A DNA stretch of 48,487 nt from an uncultured Pelagibacteraceae bacterium (GTDB lineage Bacteria > Pseudomonadota > Alphaproteobacteria > Pelagibacterales > Pelagibacteraceae), in the NCBI GenBank assembly GCA_902633885.1, contig CACPIK010000003.1, positions 1 through 48,487 on the forward strand. Reading direction: 5' to 3'. The notes under the pieces are model-generated. The model saw only the letters and a list, made by a program, of their open reading frames with translations. It was not told where the DNA came from and did no database searches. Shown here one piece after another: positions 8,391 to 16,728 of the stretch. How positions within the stretch are numbered: position 1 is the stretch's first letter; each line of letters opens with the position of its first letter. Both the position numbers and the translations under genes were made by a program.

Positions 8391-9164
8391 ATGGAAATTA
8401 ATATAAATTGTGATTTGGGTGAAAAATCAAAGCTTCATTCAAATAAAAATGATCCAGATCTACTTAATATAGTAAATTCAGCAAATGTAGCCTGTGGTTA
8501 TCATGCTGGTGATGATCAATCTATGAATCAAGTAGTTGAAATTTCAAAAAAAAATGGGGTTAGTATTGGAGCTCATCCCTCTTTCAATGATCCTGAAAAT
8601 TTTGGAAGGAAAAGAATGAATTTACCATCATCAGAAATAAGAAAATTAATTATCGATCAATATGCAATCTTACAAGAAATAGCATCAAAACACGGAGAAA
8701 ATGTTACTCATATTAAACCACATGGAGCGCTAAACAACATGGCCTGTGAAGATATAGAGCTAGCAACAGTACTTGCTAAAGCCATATACGAAATAAGCAG
8801 AGATTTGATTTATTTGGTTCCAACTGGATCTAAGATGGAAGAAGCAGCAAAAAAACTGAATATGAAAATTGCTTGCGAAATATTTGCAGATCGAAACTAC
8901 GAAGATGACGGAAATCTTGTTTCTAGAAAAAAACCTAATGCTTTAATTACTGACCCTGAAGAAGCAAAAAAACATGTGCTTAGTATGGTAAAAAATCAGG
9001 CAATTAATTGTCTCAGCGGCAAACAAATAAGTTGTGAAATCGACTCTATTTGCATACATGGTGATAATTACAGTTCATTAGCTACTGCAAATTCTATAAA
9101 AATGAATTTAATTGAAAACGGTCTTGATTTGAAACCTTTAAATAAAATGAAAAAATTTACTTAA
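8391..9164 (+). CDS. pxpA: 5-oxoprolinase subunit A (LamB/YcsF family)
   Basis: A 257-residue LamB/YcsF protein. It starts MEININCDLGE, the usual first strand of the family, and contains NVACGYHAGD, GAHPSFND, HIKPHGALNN and CIHGDN. An in-frame ATG at 8361 would add ten residues without family similarity and lies upstream of the predicted transcript start, so 8391 is preferred. PxpA is the third component of 5-oxoprolinase, acting with PxpBC on the other strand. The next gene begins immediately after its stop. Confidence 0.92.
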   Translation: MEININCDLGEKSKLHSNKNDPDLLNIVNSANVACGYHAGDDQSMNQVVEISKKNGVSIGAHPSFNDPENFGRKRMNLPSSEIRKLIIDQYAILQEIASKHGENVTHIKPHGALNNMACEDIELATVLAKAIYEISRDLIYLVPTGSKMEEAAKKLNMKIACEIFADRNYEDDGNLVSRKKPNALITDPEEAKKHVLSMVKNQAINCLSGKQISCEIDSICIHGDNYSSLATANSIKMNLIENGLDLKPLNKMKKFT

Positions 9165-9647
9165 ATGCTGATCAGAACTTTCTATACAATAATATTATTT
9201 TTTATATTTATAAATAATTCTTACTCTGCTGCTTCATCATCTGGAAGTACAAAATCAAACTACGATAAAGCAGCCAATTTGATAAAAGCGGCAAAAAAAT
9301 ACGAAACCAAAGGAAAAGATAAAAAAGCAAAAAAAAGATACGAAAGAGCATTAAAACTACTTATCAAAGCCAACAAAGAAAAACCAAACCAAGCTGATAC
9401 TTTAAATTATTTAGGATTTACTACTAGGAAATTAGGAGATTATGAAAATGGTGAAAAATATTATTTATTAGGATTAAAAGTTAACCCTAATCATAAAGGC
9501 ATTAATGAATATCTTGGTGAATTATATGTTGTAACAAATCGTATTGATCTTGCAAAAGAAAGATTAGGTGTTTTAAAAAATTGTAATTGCGAAGAATATG
9601 ATGACTTAAAAGAAATCATTGAAGGGAATAAGAAGTCTAAATATTAA
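9165..9647 (+). CDS. secreted TPR-repeat protein
   Basis: A 160-residue protein. Residues 1-20 form a signal peptide (hydrophobic core ending NNSYSAA). A lysine-rich stretch follows, and then two to three tetratricopeptide repeats: DTLNYLGFTTRKLGDYENGEKYY reads as a classic TPR helix pair, and the next repeat has GINEYLGELYV. It is probably a periplasmic scaffold. It begins directly at the stop of pxpA and lies 9 bases before the DoxX gene, so it belongs to the pxpA operon. Nothing in the sequence gives a specific partner. Confidence 0.75.
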   Translation: MLIRTFYTIILFFIFINNSYSAASSSGSTKSNYDKAANLIKAAKKYETKGKDKKAKKRYERALKLLIKANKEKPNQADTLNYLGFTTRKLGDYENGEKYYLLGLKVNPNHKGINEYLGELYVVTNRIDLAKERLGVLKNCNCEEYDDLKEIIEGNKKSKY

Positions 9648-9656
9648 TTTAAATCT

Positions 9657-10040
9657 ATGAATATACTAGAAGCCTTTGGTAGAATATTTATTTCTTTTTT
9701 GTTTTTATATGAAGCTGCTAGAAAGTTTTTTTACCAAGTTGAAACCATTGATTACATGGAGAGCTATGGTGTTTCCAAATTTCTATTTTATCCTTCTTTA
9801 CTATTTGAATTAATTTTTCCAATTTTATTGATAATTGGGTTTAAAACAAGAATTGCAGCAGTAGCAATGTTTTTGTTTACTATGGTAATTTCGCTGATTT
9901 TTCATATGGATTTTGAAGATAATATGCAAGTTATGGCATTATTAAAAAATTTATCTATATCCGGAGGCTTTTTAATTATCGCTTCTTATGAGGCTAGAAA
10001 ATTTACAATAGATTATTATTTAAAATACAAAAAAAAATAA
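9657..10040 (+). CDS. DoxX family membrane protein
   Basis: A 127-residue protein with four hydrophobic segments. It has the DoxX pattern: an N-terminal RIFISFLFLYEAARKF helix, a YMESYGVSKF loop, a LLFELIFPILLIIGFKTR helix and an AVAMFLFTMVISLIFH helix. Other DoxX proteins act in quinone or sulfur redox chemistry or in membrane redox complexes; the role here is unknown. It sits in the pxpA operon. The spacer to the next gene is a short TA repeat. Confidence 0.8.
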   Translation: MNILEAFGRIFISFLFLYEAARKFFYQVETIDYMESYGVSKFLFYPSLLFELIFPILLIIGFKTRIAAVAMFLFTMVISLIFHMDFEDNMQVMALLKNLSISGGFLIIASYEARKFTIDYYLKYKKK

Positions 10041-10055
10041 TATATATATATCTTT

Positions 10056-10841
10056 ATGCTTGATGTTCAAAATCCTGTGGAAGCTAGAAAAATAATCCGT
10101 GATAACAAATATACGAAGCAAACTGCAGGAACTGCTGACAAATATGTTCAAGGAAATTTATGTATATTGCCAAGTAAATACGCTTCTGATTTTGAGACTT
10201 TTTGCAAAAAAAATCCAAAACCTTGTCCATTAATTGGAGTTGGAACCAAAGGTGATCCATCGTTAAATGAGTTGGGAGATATTGATATTAGAACAGATGT
10301 ACCTCAGTATAGAGTTTGGAAAAGTGGTAAATTAATTGACGAACCTCTAGATATAAAAAAGTATTGGAATGATGATCTTGTAACTTTTGTTTTAGGTTGT
10401 TCTATGTCTTTTGAATTACCTTTAATCGAAGCTGGAATTCAAATGCAACATATTCAAAATAATACAATAGTACCCATGTATCAAACATCTATTGAATGTG
10501 AGTCTGCCGGACAATTTTATGGAAAGATGGTTGTTTCGATGAGACCTTTAAATGCACAAGATGCTATTAAGTCTATCGAAATTAGCTCTAGATTTCCTGC
10601 TGTGCATGGAGCACCGATACACTTGGGAAACCCAGATGAAATTGGCATTAAAGATATTATGAAGCCAGAATTTGGAGATCCTCCAAGAATATTAAAAGAA
10701 AATGAGATCCCAGTTTTCTGGGCTTGTGGTGTAACTCCACAATTAATTTTAGAAAAATCAAAACCTGATTTTTGTATAACTCATAGTCCTGGAAAAATGC
10801 TTATTACAGATAAATTGAATAATGATTTGGCAGCTTATTAA
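10056..10841 (+). CDS. DUF1445/UPF0317 family protein (YcsI-like putative hydro-lyase)
   Basis: A 261-residue protein of the DUF1445 family. Motifs include AGTADKYVQGNLCILP, CPLIGVGTKGDP, the DIRTDVPQYRV segment and a late FWACGVTPQ with SPGKMLITD. Members are annotated as putative hydro-lyases. The eukaryotic D-glutamate cyclase, which makes 5-oxo-D-proline, contains a UPF0317/DUF1445 part, and Bacillus ycsI sits beside ycsF and kipI. Its place in the pxpA operon therefore suggests a role in D-glutamate or oxoproline metabolism; that is inference. It converges on livF with 1 base between the stops. Confidence 0.85.
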   Translation: MLDVQNPVEARKIIRDNKYTKQTAGTADKYVQGNLCILPSKYASDFETFCKKNPKPCPLIGVGTKGDPSLNELGDIDIRTDVPQYRVWKSGKLIDEPLDIKKYWNDDLVTFVLGCSMSFELPLIEAGIQMQHIQNNTIVPMYQTSIECESAGQFYGKMVVSMRPLNAQDAIKSIEISSRFPAVHGAPIHLGNPDEIGIKDIMKPEFGDPPRILKENEIPVFWACGVTPQLILEKSKPDFCITHSPGKMLITDKLNNDLAAY

Positions 10842-10842
10842 T

Positions 10843-11553
10843 TTAATTTCCTAGAAAAACTTTTTTAACCTTATCACTTTCAATTAAATCTTCAGAATTT
10901 CCAGAAATAACTAGCCTTCCACTTTCTAAAACATAGCCTCTGTCTGCCATACTTAAAGCTAATCTTACATTTTGTTCTACAAAAAGAATAGATATTCCTT
11001 CGCTTACAATATTCTTAAATATTTTTATTAAATCTTTAACAACCATTGGAGATAATCCTAAAAAAGGTTCGTCGATCATTAATAATTTTGGAAGACCCAT
11101 AATTCCTCTTGCAATTGCAAGCATTTGCTGTTCTCCACCTGACATTGTTCTTGCAAGTTGATCTGACCTATCCTCTAGTTTTGGAAAAATTTTATAAATT
11201 TTGCTTAATGAATGAGACAATTGTTCTTTTGCTTTTGGATGCCATGCACCAAGCAGTAAATTTTGCATAACTGTTAAATGAGGAAAAACTCTTCTTCTTT
11301 CAAGAACATGGGATATTCCAAGTTCTGTTCTTTTGTAAGTTGGTATTTCTGATATTAAATTATCAGCAAAATGAATGCTTCCATTTCTATGATGAACTAA
11401 ATTGCTAATAGTATTTAAAATTGTACTTTTACCAGAACCATTTGGTCCTAATATAGCAACCATTTCAGCTTTATTTACATTAATTGAAACATCCCAGATA
11501 ACTTGGAAATCATCATATAAAACATCAATATTTTTTACTTCAAGCAGCATCAA
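10843..11553 (-). CDS. livF: branched-chain amino-acid type ABC transporter ATPase LivF
   Basis: A 236-residue ATPase. Walker A is GPNGSGKST (36-44), the signature is MSGGEQQ, Walker B is LLMIDEPF and the switch His lies in FVEQNV with the Gln typical of LivF. It powers a LIV/HAAT-family importer with LivG. It overlaps livG by 14 bases. The substrate class (branched-chain amino acids, amides, urea or others) cannot be settled from the ATPase. It is intact, but the permease partner LivM is damaged here. Confidence 0.92.
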   Translation of the reverse strand: MMLLEVKNIDVLYDDFQVIWDVSINVNKAEMVAILGPNGSGKSTILNTISNLVHHRNGSIHFADNLISEIPTYKRTELGISHVLERRRVFPHLTVMQNLLLGAWHPKAKEQLSHSLSKIYKIFPKLEDRSDQLARTMSGGEQQMLAIARGIMGLPKLLMIDEPFLGLSPMVVKDLIKIFKNIVSEGISILFVEQNVRLALSMADRGYVLESGRLVISGNSEDLIESDKVKKVFLGN

Positions 11554-12262
11554 TTGTTCCTAGATAAGAGTCTATTACTTGTTTGTTATTTTGGATTTCC
11601 TTTGGCGATCCAAAGGCAATACTTTTTCCTTGATCTAAAGCTAAAACATTATCTGAAATTTCCATAATGATATTTATATTGTGTTCAATTGTAACAATTG
11701 TTACCCCCGATTTTTTAAGTTTTATAATTAGTTCAACTAAACCAGGTATAGTTTTTTGATCAACTCCTCCTGTAACTTCATCCATCAAAAGTAATTTTGG
11801 TTCAATAGCCATTGCGCGAGCCATTTCCAATCTTTTCCTTTGTCCTGTTGATAGCTCTCTTGCAAAGTGATGTCGCTTTTCTATTAAATCAACAAAATCT
11901 ATAATTTCTAGAGCATTATCTCTTGCTTTTTTTATATTTTTTTCTTTAACAAAAGAGCCAATCATTACATTTTCAAGTAATGTTTGATCTGCAAAAGGTT
12001 TTAATTTTTGAAATGTTCTGCCTACGCCAAGGTTGCTTATTTTGTCTGGACTCAGTCCAAAAATATTTTTATTAAAAAATTCTACTTTTCCATTATCTGC
12101 TTTTGTGTATCCTGTGATTAAATCAAATAAAGTTGATTTTCCAGCACCATTTGGGCCAATAACTCCTAGAATACTTCCTTCATCAACCTTAAAAGAAATA
12201 TTATCATTTGCTTTAATTCCACCAAAAGATCTACTTAGATTTTCAACAGATAGTATATTCAT
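11540..12262 (-). CDS. livG: branched-chain amino-acid type ABC transporter ATPase LivG
   Basis: A 240-residue ATPase. Walker A is GPNGAGKST (36-44), the signature is LSTGQRKRLE, and LLLMDEVTGGVD is Walker B and D-loop. The LSTGQ signature and VTIEHNI switch region are usual for LivG. The ATG overlaps the livM C-terminal reading frame stop by 4 bases (ATGA). It is part of livHMGF and is itself intact. Confidence 0.92.
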   Translation of the reverse strand: MNILSVENLSRSFGGIKANDNISFKVDEGSILGVIGPNGAGKSTLFDLITGYTKADNGKVEFFNKNIFGLSPDKISNLGVGRTFQKLKPFADQTLLENVMIGSFVKEKNIKKARDNALEIIDFVDLIEKRHHFARELSTGQRKRLEMARAMAIEPKLLLMDEVTGGVDQKTIPGLVELIIKLKKSGVTIVTIEHNINIIMEISDNVLALDQGKSIAFGSPKEIQNNKQVIDSYLGTIDAA

Positions 12263-13000
12263 CTTTGTTTCTTCCTTTCTAAAATATCTTTTGGCACAAA
12301 TGATATAAGGCCATCTGGTCTAAAAATACAAATTATCATTAATATTAATCCATATAGAATTAAGTCGACAGCACCTCCTGTTCCTCCTAAATAAATTCTC
12401 GAATATTCAGAAATAGGAATAAGAATTGCTGCGCCTATTATTGGTCCCCAAACATTACCTATCCCACCTAAAACTGTTATTAATAAAACTATTATTGATA
12501 TCTCAATATTAAAAACTCTATCTGGATCTATAATTAAAATATATTGTGCGAACAGGCTTCCCATTGGAGCCATTATCATAGCTGAAATCACATACGCAAT
12601 AATTTTATAATTTGAAACATTGATACACAAACTTAATGCAGCTTGTGGGTCATCTCTAACAGCTCTTAATCTATATCCTAATTTTGATCTACTTAAGAGC
12701 CATACTGATCCAAGGAGATATTCCAAATTGAATATAAAAAAATGAGGTTGCATATGCCCCTATTCCAAAAAATGCCCCATGCCCTAGACTAATTTGACCA
12801 GAAAATCCAGCTATTACATTCCACGACTGGGCCATAACTGCATGCATAAAAATCATTATAAATAAATGAAGATAAAATGAGTTTAATCCAAGAAGTGGTA
12901 AAGCAAATAATAAAATTATTAAACTTCCAATTAAAAAAGTAACTCTATTGTTTGTATTCCAAAGAGGTTCAGATTTTGCTAATAGCAATCTATTATCCAT
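12259..13000 (-). pseudogene. livM: ABC transporter permease LivM, internal deletion with frameshift
   Basis: Two overlapping reading frames together resemble LivM. The N-terminal part (12689-13000, 103 codons) holds SWNVIAGFSGQISLGHGAFFGIGAYATSFF and ends at ISPWISMALK-stop. The C-terminal part reads in another frame from about 12700, starting at LSRSKLGYRLRAVRDDPQ, and ends normally at 12259. The middle of LivM, with its LRLxGxYFALxTL-type helices, is absent. The whole locus could encode about 247 residues, against 320 or more in typical LivM. The EAA-like loop reads ALSLCIN where a Gly normally follows Leu, which also fits decay. The start overlaps the livH stop (TAATG). Assembly error remains possible. 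Confidence 0.8.
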
Positions 13001-13866
13001 TAATACCTACCGAACAAACCCTGAGGTCTATAAATTACAACTAATAAATAAATTACAAAAACATATAAAAGTTTGAATGATGGATCTATTAATAGTCCAC
13101 CCAAAGATTCTACAAGTCCAATAATTATTCCTGCATATAAGCATCCAATAATACTTCCAAAACCTCCAAGGGCTACAGCAACAAAAGCAAATAATGCAAA
13201 ATTAATTCCAACATCCGTAAAAATAAAAAAATAATTAGCCATCATGCCACCTGCCACACCAACGCAGCCGAGTCCAATTGCCCAACCAATTGCAAACATT
13301 TTATTTGAAGGTATTCCTAAAATTTCAGCCGCATGTCTATCTTGGGCAGTTGCTTGAAGAGCTAAACCAGTTTCTGTTTTTGTAACAAACAAATATAGAC
13401 CTATAAAGGCAATTAAACATACAAGACTTGCTATTAATTGAGGTTGACCAATAAAAATAGAGCCTATTTCTAATCTGCCTTCTAACAATGGTTTGTCTAC
13501 ATTTCTAAAATCAGGAGTCCAAAGTAATTGAGCTATTGATCTAATAAATATTGATAATCCAAATGTTGCACAAATTTGAATTAACATTTTTGCTTTTAAA
13601 ATATATCTTATTAAAAAGTAATGAGTAACTACCCCACAAAAAGCCATTAATAAAATTGTAATAGGTATTGAAAAAATTGGATCTATGCCAAATAATGACC
13701 AAAGCCAAAATGAAGAAAACATAGATAACATTAAGTGTTCTCCATGAGCAAAATTTACAATATCCATTAATCCAAATATTAAACTTAAGCCTGCTGCAAT
13801 TAATGCATAGATTAAACCCATCATTAATCCAGTTACTATTGCCTGCAAAATAATTTCTGATGTCAT
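13000..13866 (-). CDS. livH: branched-chain amino-acid type ABC transporter permease LivH
   Basis: A 288-residue inner-membrane permease with about eight hydrophobic segments. Typical LivH motifs are GLMMGLIYALIAAGLSLIFGLMDIVNFAHGE (seen as GLIYALIAAGLSLIFG and VNFAHG), the loop RHAAEILGI, and a C-terminal VIYRPQGLFGR. It should pair with LivM in the membrane. It is divergent from the binding-protein gene livK, with a 107-base shared control region. It is intact. Confidence 0.92.
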   Translation of the reverse strand: MTSEIILQAIVTGLMMGLIYALIAAGLSLIFGLMDIVNFAHGEHLMLSMFSSFWLWSLFGIDPIFSIPITILLMAFCGVVTHYFLIRYILKAKMLIQICATFGLSIFIRSIAQLLWTPDFRNVDKPLLEGRLEIGSIFIGQPQLIASLVCLIAFIGLYLFVTKTETGLALQATAQDRHAAEILGIPSNKMFAIGWAIGLGCVGVAGGMMANYFFIFTDVGINFALFAFVAVALGGFGSIIGCLYAGIIIGLVESLGGLLIDPSFKLLYVFVIYLLVVIYRPQGLFGRY

Positions 13867-13915
13867 ATCCTAAATATAAGTTTTATAAATATTCATTGAA
13901 TACAAAAACATTGAA

Positions 13916-13944
13916 TTGATATCACATATAGTATTAGATTGTAT
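13916..13944 (+). promoter_or_regulatory. candidate livK promoter
   Basis: TTGATA (13916-13921), a 17-base spacer and TTGTAT (13939-13944) lie upstream of livK. The predicted start near 13951 precedes an AGAGGG ribosome-binding site (13961-13966) set 7 bases before the ATG. Together these fix the livK start at 13974. Confidence 0.5.
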
Positions 13945-13973
13945 TTTAAAAAAACAAATAAGAGGGAAAATAA

Positions 13974-15230
13974 ATGAGAAAATTAATACTTTCAGTATTC
14001 ACTTTTATATCTTTAGTTTGTGCACCAGTAATTAGTGCTGCTGAAGATGTAAAAATAGGAGTACTATATCCTTTAACTGGTCCGGTAGCTCAAGTTGGTA
14101 AGGATGCGGTTGCTGCGGTTAAAACTGCATTGGATATTATAAATAATAGTCACAATATAGCTGGTATGCCTTTAGCAAAAGATGCAGGTCTTAAAGGTCT
14201 GGGTGGTGGAAAAATATCAATTGTTGTTGGAGATCATGGTGGAAAACCTGATGTTGGTGTTGGTGAAACAGAAAAAATGTTAAATTCTGATAAGGTTCAT
14301 GCAATGTTTGGTGCATATTATTCTTCTGTTACAGGTGCAGCTAGTCAAGTATCTGAAAGAGCAGGAATACCTTGGGTTAACGGAGAGTCTACATCTCCAA
14401 AACTAACTACAAGAGGATTTAAATATTTTTTTAGAGTTACACCTCATGATGGTGAATTCACTCAATTAATGTTTGAGTTTATGAATGACTTTAATAAAAA
14501 AAATAGTAACAAATTAAAAACTCTTGGTATTATTCACGAAGATACATTATGGGGATCTGATAGTGGTGGTACTCAAAATAAAATGGCTAAAGATCAAGGC
14601 TATAAAGTTATAGAAAAAATAAGCTACAAAGCAAAAACAACAACTTTAAGTTCTGAAGTGCAAAGATTGAAAGCAAAAAATCCTGATGTTTTATTGCCTT
14701 CATCATATACAGCAGATGCTTATTTATTTTTAAATACAGCAAAAGAACTTGATTATAATCCTAAACTTTTAGTTGCTCAAAATGCTGGTTATACAGATCC
14801 TAAGTTTATAGCTACTATGGGAAGTAAAGCAGAAGGCGTGATCACTAGATCACCTTTTAACACTGACTTAGCAACTACTATTCCAATGATTGGAACTGTA
14901 AATGATATCTTTAAAACCCATTCAGGTGGAAGAGATCTATCAGATGTACCTGCTAGAGCATTTACTGGTTTTATGGCATTAGCTAATGCAATTAATAACG
15001 CAGGATCAACAGATCCAGAAAAAATAAGACAAGCATTAGTTAATCTTGACATGTCATCAGACTCATTAATTGTTCCTTACAGAGGAATTAAATTTGGAGC
15101 AGATGGACAAAACGAGAAGACAAGAGGAATTTTAATGCAAGTTCAAAATGGAAAATACTGTACAGTATATCCTTTTGAATTAGCTGCTTGTAAATTAAAA
15201 TATCCAATGCCTACATGGTCTGAAAAGTAA
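13974..15230 (+). CDS. livK: ABC transporter substrate-binding protein (LivK type)
   Basis: A 418-residue periplasmic binding protein. Residues 1-22 are a signal peptide (MRKLILSVF...PVISAAE). The mature part begins VKIGVLYPLTGPVAQVGK, the usual first strand of Peripla_BP_6 proteins. AMFGAYYSS-VTGAAS and GIPWVNGEST follow as the ligand-pocket edge. The length, longer than E. coli LivK, resembles amide, urea or broad amino-acid binding members; the ligand cannot be stated. It is divergent from livHMGF and has its own promoter, ribosome-binding site and terminator. Confidence 0.9.
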   Translation: MRKLILSVFTFISLVCAPVISAAEDVKIGVLYPLTGPVAQVGKDAVAAVKTALDIINNSHNIAGMPLAKDAGLKGLGGGKISIVVGDHGGKPDVGVGETEKMLNSDKVHAMFGAYYSSVTGAASQVSERAGIPWVNGESTSPKLTTRGFKYFFRVTPHDGEFTQLMFEFMNDFNKKNSNKLKTLGIIHEDTLWGSDSGGTQNKMAKDQGYKVIEKISYKAKTTTLSSEVQRLKAKNPDVLLPSSYTADAYLFLNTAKELDYNPKLLVAQNAGYTDPKFIATMGSKAEGVITRSPFNTDLATTIPMIGTVNDIFKTHSGGRDLSDVPARAFTGFMALANAINNAGSTDPEKIRQALVNLDMSSDSLIVPYRGIKFGADGQNEKTRGILMQVQNGKYCTVYPFELAACKLKYPMPTWSEK

Positions 15231-15249
15231 TTAATTAATAAAGTTTAAT

Positions 15250-15285
15250 AAAAAAGGCGGTCAAATTTTTGGCTGCCTTTTTTTA
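15250..15285 (+). terminator. rho-independent terminator after livK
   Basis: AAAAAGGCGGTC pairs with GGCTGCCTTTTT (with two G-T wobbles) across an 8-base loop, and the second arm runs into a T tract. It lies 20 bases after the livK stop. Confidence 0.85.
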
Positions 15286-15296
15286 TTTAGATATTA

Positions 15297-15324
15297 TTGA
15301 ATAGAAAAAAAAATAATATATTAT
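15297..15324 (+). promoter_or_regulatory. candidate promoter of the TerC-like gene
   Basis: TTGAAT (15297-15302), a 16-base spacer and TATTAT (15319-15324). The predicted start near 15331 leaves almost no leader before the TTG start at 15334. Confidence 0.4.
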
Positions 15325-15333
15325 ACTTCTACT

Positions 15334-15945
15334 TTGTTTGAAGAGTCTCTTATATTACTGCAAATTATATTCATTGATATAATATTAGCTGCTGATAATG
15401 CAATAATAATTGGTTTAATTGCCGCAAACTTTGTGCCAAAAAATAGAAAGAAGATAATTTTTTGGGGAGTAGTAGGAGCATTAGTCTTTAAAGTACTATT
15501 TGCAGTATTTGCAACATATTTATTCAATTTTTACTTTATAAAAATTCTTGGAGGTCTTCTTTTAGTTTGGATAGTAAATGATTTAAGAAAAGATTTATTT
15601 GAGATTCAAAAAATAAAAAAACCAAAAAATAAGTCTATGGAACCTTCATTTATTAAAAGCATATATAAAGTATTATTTGCAGACATAACAATTAGTTTTG
15701 ATAATGTCATAGGAGTTGTTGGTGCTTCAAAAGGTAATTTTGGTTTTATGATTTTCGGATTAGTTTTATCCGTTGTTCTTACTGGTGCTTTAGCAACTTA
15801 TTTGGCAAATTATATACAAAAACATTTATGGATAGCTTATATTGGTCTAGGTTTTATTTTGCTAGTTGCTATACAGTTAATAATTGGTGGTTTGGTTGAT
15901 CTTGAAATATTAAAAGTTAATGAACAATTTAGAAAATACTTTTAA
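15334..15945 (+). CDS. TerC/YjbE family integral membrane protein
   Basis: A 203-residue protein with about six to seven hydrophobic helices. The two family motifs with buried aspartates are present: FIDIILAADNAIIIGL in the first helix and ADITISFDNVIGV in the middle. TerC-family proteins have been linked to metal-ion (often manganese) export; the role here is unproven. No ATG is available near the conserved N-terminus, so a TTG at 15334 is the best start. A shorter form beginning farther in would lose the first aspartate helix. Its stop overlaps that of panB on the other strand. Confidence 0.8.
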   Translation: MFEESLILLQIIFIDIILAADNAIIIGLIAANFVPKNRKKIIFWGVVGALVFKVLFAVFATYLFNFYFIKILGGLLLVWIVNDLRKDLFEIQKIKKPKNKSMEPSFIKSIYKVLFADITISFDNVIGVVGASKGNFGFMIFGLVLSVVLTGALATYLANYIQKHLWIAYIGLGFILLVAIQLIIGGLVDLEILKVNEQFRKYF

Positions 15946-16718
15946 TATGAATATCTTTTATTAGGGTATTTGTTTTTTAATACATCTGACTTAAATTTTT
16001 TAACACCTTTTCTTATATATATTTTTAAATCTATATATTTTTTTACAAATTTAATTTTAGAGTTTGTTAAACCAAGAAGATCGTCAGTGACCAGAATTTG
16101 CCCATCACAATAGTGTGATGATCCAATTCCTATAGTAGGAATTTTAAGCGTGTTGGTAATTTTTTTTGATAAGTTTTTTTCTATACATTCCAAAACTATT
16201 GCAAAACTACCTGCTTTTTCTAAAAATGATGCATCTTTGATTAACTGTTTTTTTTCTTTTTCTGACTTTCCCTTAGATTTAAATTTACCTCTAATTGACT
16301 GAGGTAAAATTCCTATATGACCCATTACTGAAATTTTATTTTTAGTTAAATGTTTAACTATACTTTTAATTTTAATTCCTCCTTCAACTTTAATACCATC
16401 ACATTTGGTTTCCTTAATAACTCTTTTGCAATTTCTTAAAGCTTCTTTTTTATTACGATATGTATTGTAAGGCATATCAACAATCATTAAACTTTTTTTA
16501 ACACCTAATCGAACGCTTTTAGAATGTTCAATCATGGAATCTAAAGTAACATTCCTTGTAGATTTATAATTATACAAAACTGATCCTAAAGAATCTCCAA
16601 CAAGGATTAGGTCGGCATATTTATCCAATTCTTCTGCAATATTTTTTGAGTATGCAGTTAAACATATAATCTTAGACTTATTTTTTTTAGAAGTAAGTCT
16701 AGTTATTTTTGAAAGCAT
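15942..16718 (-). CDS. panB: 3-methyl-2-oxobutanoate hydroxymethyltransferase
   Basis: A 258-residue PanB. It transfers a hydroxymethyl group from methylene-tetrahydrofolate to alpha-ketoisovalerate, the first committed step of pantothenate synthesis. Motifs seen are LVGDSLGSVLYNY, the metal site VDMPYNTY, DGIKVEGG, VMGHIGILPQS and the catalytic-region VLECI. GIGSSHYCDGQILVTDDLLGL closes the barrel. No panC, panD or panE is nearby. It is the last gene of a long minus-strand run and is 10 bases from gloA. Confidence 0.92.
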   Translation of the reverse strand: MLSKITRLTSKKNKSKIICLTAYSKNIAEELDKYADLILVGDSLGSVLYNYKSTRNVTLDSMIEHSKSVRLGVKKSLMIVDMPYNTYRNKKEALRNCKRVIKETKCDGIKVEGGIKIKSIVKHLTKNKISVMGHIGILPQSIRGKFKSKGKSEKEKKQLIKDASFLEKAGSFAIVLECIEKNLSKKITNTLKIPTIGIGSSHYCDGQILVTDDLLGLTNSKIKFVKKYIDLKIYIRKGVKKFKSDVLKNKYPNKRYSY

Positions 16719-16728
16719 TATTGATTAG

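Noticed and set aside
10039..10050. TA repeat between DoxX and DUF1445 genes as a phase-variable tract
   Set aside because: Only about six TA units, common by chance at this base composition.
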